Below, piece after piece: positions 13,601 to 23,665 of a stretch of DNA of 64,000 nucleotides. Both the position numbers and the translations under genes were made by a program. The stretch comes from Phorcus lineatus (Eukaryota > Mollusca > Gastropoda > Trochida > Trochidae): NCBI GenBank assembly GCA_921293015.1, contig OV121086.1, positions 44,595,402 to 44,659,401 of the forward strand, in the 5' to 3' direction. The notes beneath the pieces were generated by a model. The model was not told where the DNA came from, made no database searches, and worked only from the letters and a program-made list of their open reading frames with translations. Every line of letters begins with the position of its first letter. Position 1 is the stretch's first letter.

Positions 13601-13653
13601 TCTGACTTAAAAGTTATCAGCATCACTCGAACTCATGACATTTTAAACACGAC
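10646..13653. other. MDM1 3' untranslated region and intergenic space
   Basis: AT-rich sequence after the MDM1 stop codon. The only supported signal is a possible poly(A) site near 12.2 kb. An open frame at 12973-13278 has no recognisable domain. A short segment at 12921-12965 resembles 33761-33810, suggesting a decayed dispersed repeat. Confidence 0.5.
12206..12211 (+). other. Possible MDM1 polyadenylation signal (AATAAA)
   Basis: AATAAA in a TTCAATAAATATAACAC context, followed about 30 bp later by a GT-rich then T-rich tract (ggagttggtcttttttttt). It would give a 3' UTR of about 1.57 kb. No other site before it is as well formed. Confidence 0.4.
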
Positions 13654-14962
13654 TCAAACTTGAAATATCTTTACATGTTCCATTCCAAGTTCTGTAACAT
13701 AAAGTTTGTCCCTGTATACACGAATTTCTTGTGGTTTGACAATCCCGTCTCGTTCAGTCAGGACATCTCTCACATAGTCCCCTGTTTCAGTGAGCTCGAT
13801 GATCTTGTCGTCTCTGTAATCAGCCACCAAGACAGATCCAGTGTCTGTGGTTGTGACACCCCGACATGCCATAAAGCCTCCTGTCAACATGTGTCTGTAC
13901 GGAACCTTCCCCTTCTGTGTTACATAGTAGACAGACCCCGACACTGCATCCACCACTAATATGTGACCTTGAAGTGTTGTACACATGTTCAGTGGTTTCT
14001 GTATTAGCCGCTGATTAATAATGGGTGTGGCCACAGATCTCAGGACTCGGCCCGACAGATCCAGAACGTCAATACTGGGATGAACATCACAACCTGCAGC
14101 CAGAGTCTTGTCACTAAGCGCCGTGAGACATCTGTACTTCTTCTCTGTTTTGATAGATGAAACGAGAACTGGAGCAGGAGTTAGCTGTATTATGATTATA
14201 CTGTTTGACCAGACGGCTATAGCTGCTCTGTCTTTGCCTATCTTTGCTAGCGTAAAGGGAGATTCAGCAAGTTTTAAAGACATGCACTGAAATTTGCCAC
14301 CTTTTGTGTAACAGGACTTGACACTTGAATTGTAAAAGTCTGTAACTACTAATGTCTCTATACCATCAATGTTAAAAATGTCAATGTCACATGGATCTGG
14401 TGCCGTCTTGTCATTCTTTGACCTAAAACTGATTTTAGACGGAACTTTAGGTGTAGACTGTAAGCCTGCACCCTCAATGCTAAAGTCTTCAATGTCGAAT
14501 GGAGTTCTTGCCGTGTTATCATCCTTTGATTTGGTTCTGATGGTAGACGTTACTTTGGGTGCAAACAGGAACTCTGGCTTAGTCTTAGATTTGATTGCTG
14601 ATATGATTTTAGGCATTCTTTAAAAAAACCACCTTCCTTAAATCTTAGATTTTTCTTCTACAAACTTTAAATGACCAACTTCTAAAGTCCTTTCCAGTTG
14701 ATCCACATTCAGCTGATTTACAAACTCAACCCTCTTCCTTCTGTGTCCTTGTTTATCATGTTTTTGTATTTCAGCAGTTATCTCCCCTGAATGACACAGC
14801 GTGTACACATCATATAAATCTATTGGACGACCAGACAACAGAATTTGCTTCATCAACTCTGTGTACTGTTGATGTGTTTGCAGGTCAATTTCTCCAGTTT
14901 GTATCAGGCCTCTCAGTTCTCCAGTCTGCTTCTCAGAGAGAGTGTCCAGCTCATGGGAGAGC
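13654..14962 (-). pseudogene. TRIM-like gene, 3' part: coiled-coil end and NHL-like propeller
   Basis: One reading frame runs from about 14962 to the stop at 13654, broken by two in-frame TAA codons at 14638-14640 and 14620-14622. The upstream piece (HELDTLSEKQTGELRGLIQTGEI) is the linker after a TRIM coiled coil. The downstream 320 codons form a repeated linker, then a propeller-like domain with strands such as TLVVTDFYNSSV, RCLTALSDKTLAAG, GHILVVDAVSG, SVLVADYRDDKI and KLYVTELGMEHVKI, ending in VKIFQV. Such NHL-like propellers end many invertebrate B-box proteins. The linker contains a roughly 35-residue unit present twice (KSKDDNTARTPFDIEDF and RSKNDKTAPDPCDIDIF). With the interrupted 5' part at 16966-17476 this reads as one decayed gene. 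The 320-codon piece alone could still be translated. Confidence 0.7.
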
Positions 14963-16985
14963 GGGGCAAAGCGCGCCATAGGGGCAAAGCGAGAATCGCA
15001 TTTTTCTTTAAAATATATGTTAGGCGACGCTGTACACGTCGTTCAGCCAATGGACATTATCGTTACATATCTCGCTAGCCAACGCTGCCGCCATAACCGC
15101 ACCACAAACAGATAAGAGGAGTAAAAAACGAAATTTGACTATTTTACTGTAAGAGTTCTGTGAAATGAAAGGCAATTTTGTAATACATAGAAAGGGTGGA
15201 ATTAATCTATCCATATGTTGCCCTTAAGCATGTCTACTGAGGTTAACAAAAACAGTTTTGATATATCGTTTGTTTATTACCTTGTAAGGCTGTGGCTGAA
15301 ATTATAACATATACTAAATGGGGCAAAGCGCGCCGTCGGTGGTTAAGTAATGATCCAATGGATAGTGAAATTATTAGAAATAATTGTTTAACTGCCCCAA
15401 AATACTAAAATGATAACTATAATAAATATGATGCTATCGGCTATTCCGTGTCTGAATATAGTAGGCTACAGAAGCATGTAAATGAGATATAGATCTAATT
15501 TCATTGCATTTTGTTTCTAAATCATGTTAAATCTTTGTTTCAGGATCATGTTAGTCGATGTATCAAACTGCCAAGTTAGTGGCGCTAGTATTATAAAGCA
15601 ACTGTATTCTTGTGAAACTGGCGAAAGGTTTAATTTTCGAAGAACAGTAAAAACCAATTGTCTTTGTCGATCATTAACAATTCATTTATGAATTTTCTGG
15701 AATTCATTTCTTGTGTTGTTTCCATGGTAACGTCATTTTTGGACTTAGTTATAAGGTGTAGAATGGTGAAAGATTTTCTCAGAAACTATTACTCGTAGAG
15801 GAGTGCAGTTTTGGTTTTGGACACACCTGTTGATGCTCTTGATCGTGTTCGAAAGCCATTTCCGAAATATTATTTGTTTCACAAAGTTATGGCCCGCAAT
15901 TTTGCTTGCAGTGGTTAATTGCTCCAATGGGGACACATGCATTTACTCAAAAGCCATTACAGTAACTTTTAGTAAATCAGGTTATCCGGAATCATATTAA
16001 TTCAGACTAGATTTTTAGAAAATATATGTTCATTTTTTTCTCCTTCACTAGTCATGGTACTATATGAGTGTCATGCTTCCTAGTAGCGCAAACCTTAGTT
16101 GTATGATTGATAATGTCTAATTGCATGCTTTCCTTTGAGAAATCACACGGGCTGCGGGGGTATGTGAGCCATGCTCACTTTTTTATTGTTATTTAGGTCA
16201 CTGTTTATTCGATGAACAGTACTGAGTCATGCAAAAAGTATTTGAACGGTGACTTTATTTCGATATATATACATGTTAAATTTGTTTTGCATAAAAAATT
16301 CTCATGAAATAAGTTCTTGCTGAATCAATGCAAAACTTTGCATGTTGAATTAAAACCAACCCAGCTTTAAGAACATAATTTTCAATTAATTGTCTGATTA
16401 ATATTTAAATAATGATATCAGACTTACCAATAAATGTACAAAAATAAAAAAATGTTTCATAGACCACCATTTTAAACGTTTTCATAACTATGATTAAATT
16501 TTTGTTGTTCCATAGATACACAATGGAAAATCAAACAGAACTTGTGAGATTGCAGTTAAGATAATTTCCTACAAACGTGAAATAATTAACAAGATCTGAC
16601 AGAAAATAAATGCATGAGAAGTATATAGGCTACACTAATTTAACATGTATGTCTATGGATATGACGTCGCTGTCCAAATATTCTTTTGCGCGACACTGTA
16701 ACTAAAACCATGGCAGGCAAGGCACCAAATTGTCAATTAATTAATGGGGGCAAAGCGCGCCCCTAATGTGCGCTTTGCCCCATCATGCGGGGCAAAGTGA
16801 GACAATAAAATAAAAAAGTATTTACAGTATTTCAAAAAAGATAATCAATCTGGGCGATATTCTTTGTGTGTTATTGTGGGGAACGTATGAGAGATTAATA
16901 CAGCATACTAAGTGTGTAATTATTTATTATCATTTAAGGAGAAATTGCAAAAAAAGCTTAAGGGGTGCGCTTTCTCCTTTCTTCT
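14963..16985. mobile_element. Insertion complex bounded by GGGGCAAAGCGCGC-type ends
   Basis: This DNA separates the two halves of the TRIM-like gene with no splice sites at the joins. The motif GGGGCAAAGCGCGC or close variants occurs at 14963, 14981, 15320, 16747 and 16789 on the plus strand. It is inverted at 16770-16781 and, degenerate, at 16968-16980. The pairs 15320/16781 and 14963/16980 behave like nested terminal inverted repeats of a DNA transposon of about 1.46 kb inside one of about 2 kb. No transposase frame is recognisable, and the superfamily is unknown. Confidence 0.55.
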
Positions 16986-17476
16986 GATCATATCCACGGC
17001 GTCCTGACTGACTCTTCTGATCTCTGACCGCAGTAAAGATTTGCGTTGCATCACGTTTGCAGCTTCTGATCTCCTACTCCTCAAAGTGTCTCATGATTTT
17101 TGTAGAAAAGTCTTTATCTTATCACAGATCTCTTGTAGCTCTTGTTTCATTTCAGGAATCATTGATTTGAGAGTGACAACTGATTGACATGACCTATGGT
17201 AGACGATACAGCACTTGTTGCAAACAGCTTGCTTGCAGTCATTGCAACAATATTCAACCAGAGAGTCGTGCTCCTTGCACAGGACTTTGGTGTTCTTTAG
17301 TTGTTCAACAGATCCAGCTTCCAGAGGTGAAATCACGTGATCTCTCCCGTCAGGAGCTGCTAAATGCACTTTAGCACAGTTTCCACAGAACTTAATGTCG
17401 CTATCTTCACAAACTGACTTCGCATTGGTTGTCTTCCCAATATGTTGACAAGTGAAGCAACAATTTTCAACAGGAT
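16966..17476 (-). pseudogene. TRIM-like gene, 5' part: two B-box zinc fingers and start of coiled coil
   Basis: An exon opens after a tttttcag acceptor at 17477-17478. It encodes DPVENCCFTCQ...CEDSDIKFCGNCAKVH (B-box1-like) and LCKEHDSLVEYCCNDCKQAVCNKCCIVYH (B-box2, with the C-H-C-C-C-C-H ligands in place). A coiled-coil start follows (MIPEMKQELQEICDKIKTFLQKS). A TGA at 17091-17093 interrupts it, yet coiled-coil-like sequence (RSEIRRVSQDAVDMIRRKEK) continues in the same frame to about 16975 before running into the insertion. Intact family members act in ubiquitin transfer or RNA regulation. Here the stop and the insertion make a full-length product unlikely. An upstream exon with a RING finger was not found. 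Confidence 0.75.
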
Positions 17477-17506
17477 CTGAAAAAGTGATGTATGTACAAT
17501 TGAACA

Positions 17507-18065
<559 letters not shown>

Positions 18066-18410
18066 GCAGAGATAGAGAGATGTCTTCAAATTTGAACCTT
18101 TTCCTTTTTTTTTCATGGATGGTAAATATTTTAACGTGTGAAAAATTTAAAATGTACATTAACTGTTTGGATCTATAAAAGTTTATATTTATGAGTGAGT
18201 TTATTATACGTTTAATGCTTTAAAAAGACACACAATTTCATGGTCCATAAGTTTAAGGTTTTTTTCAATAATTGTATAATTATAATCAATTTTATATGCT
18301 TAAAAAAAGACAGGGTAACGCCCTCAACCTTGCCAATAAATGTAATTACACGCTGTCCGCTGTTGAACGTGACTAGCAGATAAGGTACGATCATTAGTCC
18401 AGCATCGTGT

Positions 18411-18762
18411 CTTGTTATCTAGGCATGTTGTGTATATGATGTTGTAATCTGAGCAAGTTGTATATATGATGTTGTTATCTAGGCATGTTGTATATATATT
18501 GTTGTTATCTAGGCATGTTGTATATATGATGTTGTTATCTGAGCATGTTGTATATATGATGTTGTTATCTAGTCATGTTGTATATATGATGTTGTTATCT
18601 GAGCATGTTGTATATATGATGTTGTTATCTAGGCATGTTGTATATATGATGTTGTTATCTAGGCATGTTGTATACATGATGTTGTTATCTGAGCAAGTTG
18701 TATATATGATGTTGTTATCTAGGCATGTTGTATATATGATGTTGTTATCTAGGCATGTTTTA
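18411..18762 (+). repeat. 30-bp minisatellite, about 11.7 units
   Basis: The unit is gatgttgttatct followed by aggcatgttgtatatat, repeated in exact 30-bp register with a few variants (gagcatg, gagcaag, agtcatg). Because 30 is divisible by three, the array is open on both strands and would encode a 10-residue repeat (MMLLSRHVVY on the plus strand). No start context or neighbouring exon supports translation. Confidence 0.95.
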
Positions 18763-19447
18763 CTGTCGACTGGACCGACTTGTACACTATCTATAGAAAA
18801 TGTGTGGTGTTCAGAATATTGAAGGAAAGACATTTTAAAGAGATATTTTAAGTTTTAAAGTATGTCATATTTCCGATTTATGCCCAGTTTGACACACAAA
18901 AAGGTATATGAAAACTGATTTTTTTCTTGTCATCATGGATATGATTATGATATCAATCAGTTTGGTATCCACTGGGGGGCAGACATGATAGAAGCCTTAT
19001 TACACGAGGATGACTTTTAAAGGATATACTAGCTGGTTATCAAATGTAGGATAAAACCAAGTTATATACTGATTTTGTATCAGTTTGGTAGAGTGGTGAT
19101 AACTACTTGGTGAATGAGAACGGGATCGGAACAAGATACACGATAATCCTCTATTTCTCAAAGACATGGGTGAATCATGACTGTGGCATGTTTCTGTTTA
19201 TCATATTTCTTCAAATTTACCGCCCTTTTTAAACGTTTAGTGCAATTTATATCTTCTGTAAAATACCTCTTTACTCAACAATTATCCATGGTCGTAGAAC
19301 AAGATGTCACGTATACAGCGAAATCTTTGTGGTAATTTTAGTTTGATTACCTTTAAATCATTTGATTTAAGGAAAGGTATTCGTGCAGGGAACACGATTG
19401 TGTACGTTTAAAACTTCCTTTATTGATTAACATTGATCTTTTCGTTT

Positions 19448-19725
19448 GTATACACTCTTCGGCTTTATTTGAAGTAAATTAAACGAAAAAAGGGTATGTC
19501 ATAAATATAGAACGTCATTCTAGTGCATTTTTTCGTTTGTATTGAACGAGTAGATGTTACAAAGAGCAAAGAAACAACGAGTTCTGCGGAACTCGTTGTT
19601 TCTTTGCTCTTTGTAACATCTACTCGTTCAATACAAACGAAAAAATGCACTAGAATGACGTTCTATATTTATGACATACCCTTTTTTCGTTTAATTTACT
19701 TCAAATAAAGCCGAAGAGTGTTTAC
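19448..19725. repeat. Near-perfect 270-bp palindrome (long inverted repeat, 4-nt centre)
   Basis: Bases 19452-19585 are the exact reverse complement of 19588-19721 as far as I can check, apart from a T/G non-pair inside the central tgcg. A single mismatch at 19451/19722 is followed by three more paired bases. Transcribed, it would fold into a hairpin with about 133 bp of uninterrupted stem. No transposon-like target duplication is evident. Confidence 0.93.
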
Positions 19726-20041
19726 GTGTTGTCTTGACCTAAAGAAATAACTCCGCCAACCCTTTCACGAAATATTACGTCATCACATTCCTCCACCTAC
19801 GACGTCACATGGCAATAGAGTGCACACGAAAGTGTGGTGAATATTTGAAAAAAACAGACGCAAGATATTTCTTCACATGTTTAAGATTTATTTAATGACA
19901 CATGCATATCACTTACATGTATATCAACATTTCATTCGAATACAATGTAAACATTCATAACTTGAAGCATTCGTTGACGTTCGGCAAATTATAAAAATAA
20001 CTGACATGACACCTCTCTTGCTGAGAAGTAGTTCCGTGAGA

Positions 20042-20095
20042 AGTGCAATACGGAGTGCAATACGGATTGAGGAGTGCAATACGGAATTCGTTGTA
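20042..20095 (+). repeat. Short tandem AGTGCAATACGG repeat
   Basis: Three copies of agtgcaatacgg with spacers of 0 and 7 bp, lying about 190 bp before the inverted-repeat element. Confidence 0.85.
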
Positions 20096-20282
20096 TTTCA
20101 TTACGTATTACTATCGTAAGATTACATGGGTATGTATTAAACTGGTCGGTCATATAGTAACTCTACTTTCATATTCCAATTTCGATTGGAGTATGGCCAG
20201 TTTATATCCTATACACGCAAATCCTGGTCCAAGATTTACTATTTGAAAAAATAACGTTATTGAAAAATTTCATATTTTTCCG

Positions 20283-20729
20283 CATTCTCTCCAACAGCTC
20301 CGTCATTTATTCCTATACAACCTCTGTCGTGATACGGGGGTTTCTCGGGCTTCCGGCAGTTTCCCCTGGAGGGACAAAATTGCAACTTAAACTATCAGGC
20401 AATATTTCAGCCAATGAAAACACACAAGGCATGAATAACATAATTTTTTGTCACACAGGCCTATGCAATGATGCAGTTGCAAAATGAGGCGTATGTGTTC
20501 TGTAAAGAAGACTAAAAGTGCAAGGTGCATTTTCGAATAAAGTTTAGCTTTTGGAAAGCTTTCGGAAATAACTTAAGCGATTTGAATAACAACTTTTGAA
20601 ACGGCGTCGCTGATTGCACAACTAACTTTGATTGCATCCAATCAGCATTTTAGATAAAAAAAACCTTCGTATTAAGACAGAGGTTGTATAGGAATTTATG
20701 ACGGAGATACCTCTGTGCGAGAGAATGAT
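20283..20729. mobile_element. MITE-like element with about 57-bp terminal inverted repeats
   Basis: The left end contains CATTCTCTCCAACAG and CTCCGTCAT, then TTCCTATACAACCTCTGTC. The right end is its inverse: GACAGAGGTTGTATAGGAA, then ATGACGGAG and GAGAGAATG. The 42-bp core pairs with about six mismatches. The interior of about 330 bp has no coding potential. A partial copy of the right half occurs at 61345-61440. Confidence 0.75.
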
Positions 20730-21126
20730 TTTCCCCATACATTTAACAATTTCGGTGCGACAGGACTTCTGTTCCGCTTTTACGGTTCAGGATTTGTCTT
20801 GCTAAGTTGAGGCAATGAGTTTGATCTAGGGTTGAATAAAAATGGTGACTTATATGAAGCCTCCTAATGCAGTGTGGACACACAATGCGGATGGATACGA
20901 ACCTATACTTTCCTCGGCAGGGTAGATACGAGGGTATTTTCACCTCACAGTACGAGACCAGCTGCTGTTTCAGCTTCCACACAGGGCATCAGTTAAAAAC
21001 AGGACAAAACTGACTAGATGTCAGAGTCTGTCATTGCTTTATATTTTATGACAAAAGTACCAAATTTTGGGGTAATTTTGGTTGCAGGGGCAGTTTTACT
21101 GTGACATGGTATGGTTTCCCAACTTG

Positions 21127-21233
21127 TGTGGCAGGGTGAAAAAAAAGCATCGGTAGAGTATAGGACTCTCCGGCACCCGGAGGTCCCGGGTTCGAATCCC
21201 GCGGGAGGTGATCTCACAATCACTTCTGTTACA
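21127..21233 (+). repeat. 5' LTR of the TRIM, tRNA-like, 107 bp
   Basis: Begins TGTGGCAGGGTG and ends CACTTCTGTTACA. It shares its last 80 bp with the 3' LTR, including GGTTCGAATCC (box B, 21189-21199) in a T-arm-like stem. About 37 bp present in the 3' LTR (tactggctttggccagagg onward) are missing, which removes the box A-like part. Confidence 0.85.
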
Positions 21234-21235
21234 TT

Positions 21236-21253
21236 TGGCGCCCAACGTGGGGC
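21236..21253 (+). other. Primer-binding site complementary to tRNA-Lys
   Basis: TGGCGCCCAACGTGGGGC starts two bases after the 5' LTR, the usual spacing. It is 18 bases complementary to the 3' end of the Lys1,2-type tRNA-Lys. Confidence 0.9.
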
Positions 21254-21361
21254 CGGGACAACTCCCTAGTGCTCACCGCACCCTGAGTACGTCGAACTGA
21301 GGTGCTTGATAACTCCAAATGGCTGGACTCGAGGACGAGTCCCTTTGTGGAGGGAGGTGAT

Positions 21362-21505
21362 TGTGGCAGGTTGAAAGAAAAGCATTCCTACTGGCTTTGG
21401 CCAGAGGGATATCTCTTTGGCTGAATCCGTAGAGTTTTGGACTCTCACCCGGAGGTCCCGGGTTCGAATCCCGCTGGAGGTGATCTCACAATCACTTCTG
21501 TTACA
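21362..21505 (+). repeat. 3' LTR of the TRIM, tRNA-like, 144 bp
   Basis: The longer LTR. It has a tRNA-like segment with a degenerate box A (TGGCTGAATCCG, about 21418-21429), an anticodon-arm-like stretch GGACTCTCACCC resembling tRNA-Glu, and box B GGTTCGAATCC at 21461-21471. It ends TGTTACA. Confidence 0.85.
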
Positions 21506-21509
21506 CTTG

Positions 21510-23251
21510 TAAAACTATCATTAAACGAGTATTATGCCAAAAAAAAGCTATGGTTAGAATATTATGAAAATAGTGAGTATTGTTGTATTTGGAGGAGTAA
21601 AGATAACAATATTTGTAAGTAGATACATTTGATTTAATGCTAAGTTTTATAAAATGAATAGTCAAAAAGGTAAAATAATTGTTGTAAAATTAGATTTGAG
21701 GTTATTATCAAAATAATCCTCAAATTGATATAAAATAACGAACGAATAGAAAACTGAAATAGCATGCACTGTTAAATAAGAAGAAATGTCTAAAATTCGA
21801 GGAGAAAACATGCATACGACGTTTTGAATATGCTTAGAATACATGGAAGATTTAGACAGCTTCTAACGAATGACATGCAGGGAATGGAGGTTATCTTCCT
21901 AGAAATGCTTAATTCCCAAAGCCTTGAGAATGACAATATAAATAGGGAACGACAGCTCCAAACGCAAAACAAAGGAAAAGCAAATAACTTTATCCATAGA
22001 TCTACAGGAAATATACTACCCTGTCGCCATCTTCTAGTATGGGTAAAAAATCACCGAACTTAAAATAAACTGAACGATGTAGCAAGAAGTAAATAATTAT
22101 TGTTATACTAAACCGGTCATTTACAATGACATGACATTGTCGTTTTACTCACAGACATTCATGAAGCAATTAAGTGTAAGAATAATTTCTCCAGTCAGCT
22201 ACTATTGTAATGGCGAAAAATTAATTTTGACGTTCAACCCATCAATCATCATAAAGTAATGTTCAATAATATAATTGTTAAGAAAAGTTAATGGTCAATG
22301 TGAGAGTTCTGCCTGACATGTTTCTCTGCATGGAAAATATCTACATTGTAATTTCTAAGTAGAAATCTTGATGAATTAGGTTTAGAATGTAATGACGAGA
22401 AAAAACTCTGTACAAAAATTAAGGCATTTTCAAACACATTGACAAGGAATTCGACACATTTTCACAAATTCAATCTCAAAGCGAAGTTCTATGAAACTGT
22501 CTGCATCTACCAAAAGTGATTTTAATTCAAGATATGTGATTAGAAAATGCAAATGGTATCAGGGAGAAATATAGCTTTGACCCTTCAGTTTTTAAGTAGT
22601 ATACAACTTTGATACTTATCACTGTCACATTTACAATTATAGTTGGTGTACGGATACAATAGCCGTAGCTTGTCATACTCCATACATCGAATGCTTAGGA
22701 AAATAGTCAAATATATACATAAACAAATGAATTGTAAAACAGTCTTAGTTTAAACATGAAGAAGTGAGAATTGATAGCGAACATTGTACACTCTCTTGTT
22801 GCCTAACGAGTAACGCTATCACCATTTTATAGATGATTGCAATTCAGGCTTGTATACTAACTGTAGGAGTATCTGTAACGTAACCTCCGCAAGTCTATAA
22901 AGGGAGATAACTCTAACTGGACTTGGAAGTAAACACGTGAATATCACCAGGATCGTTTTGTCTTCATTTAGACTGGAAATGACTCTATCTAACGTAACAC
23001 TAACCCGTTAATTAAATGAATAATTCCAAAACTTTACAAAGAATGGAGATACAAATGACTTTCGGACCTTTTTTGTATGTATCGTCTTGAATGGTTTTTA
23101 CAAATCAAATACCATATTCATTCATGAATATGGACACTCCTTCTGGAATTAAAGCAGAATTTTTAAGGGTGAGAAATTCCGAATTTGTCCATGAATTATA
23201 AACTTGTGCATGCATTGTAACATTAGTTTGGACGTTGTTTATCAGTCTCTC
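21510..23251. other. Intergenic, no recognised feature
   Basis: AT-rich DNA between the TRIM and the 3' end of the lectin receptor gene. A few 60-80-codon open frames show no domain or codon pattern and are not supported as genes. Confidence 0.5.
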
Positions 23252-23257
23252 TTTATT
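23252..23257 (-). other. Possible polyadenylation signal of the lectin receptor gene
   Basis: TTTATT on the plus strand is AATAAA on the minus strand, in an ACAATAAAGAG context, 409 bases after the stop codon. It is the nearest well-formed signal I saw. Confidence 0.4.
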
Positions 23258-23665
23258 GTACATTAGCAAAACCATTTAGCTCTTTGATATCATGATACCA
23301 TTTGTCACGATTTCACAGTTAAATGTCTCACGCTCATATTCGTTGTAAATGAAGAGTGTTGATATTCTGTTCCCTATAGACAAACTGTGACAGATCAGTT
23401 GCAAACTACAAGAGCATCGTAATGAAATACACGTTCTTATATTGTGAACAATATGCCAATGCAGATCGCAGTCTGTCCAATGAAATCTGAAGATCTGAAA
23501 TCAAATCGGTTAATGATCCACATCCTGTTTGAGTGAAATACAATAGTATCTACATCTAAACATCAACAGAAAATGAAGCCCATCTGTATCAAATTGAATA
23601 ATGACACATATCCTGGATTAGGGACGTACAGTCTTGCGTACATCTAAATGTCCACGTAGATAAAA

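Larger units (their letters stand above)
21127..21505 (+). mobile_element. TRIM (miniature LTR retrotransposon), 379 bp, with tRNA-like LTRs
   Basis: Layout: 4-bp target duplication CTTG (21123-21126 and 21506-21509); 5' LTR 21127-21233 (TGTGGCAGG...TGTTACA); primer-binding site 21236-21253; a 96-bp interior; a purine tract ggagggaggtga before the 3' LTR at 21362-21505. The binding site TGGCGCCCAACGTGGGGC is the exact complement of the 3' end of tRNA-Lys (the Lys1,2 type) including CCA. The interior contains a perfect hairpin, GGACTCGAGGACGAGTCC (21324-21341), and no reading frame. Each LTR includes a tRNA-like 3' half with box B. All hallmarks of an LTR element are present except genes, which defines a TRIM that must be mobilised by an autonomous relative. 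Confidence 0.88.

Noticed and set aside
19465..19708. Identical 61-codon proteins on both strands
   Set aside because: A consequence of the perfect palindrome, not two genes.
21127..21233. A stand-alone tRNA gene at the box B sequence
   Set aside because: There is no acceptor stem pairing or complete D-arm, and the sequence is duplicated as the LTR of a TRIM element.
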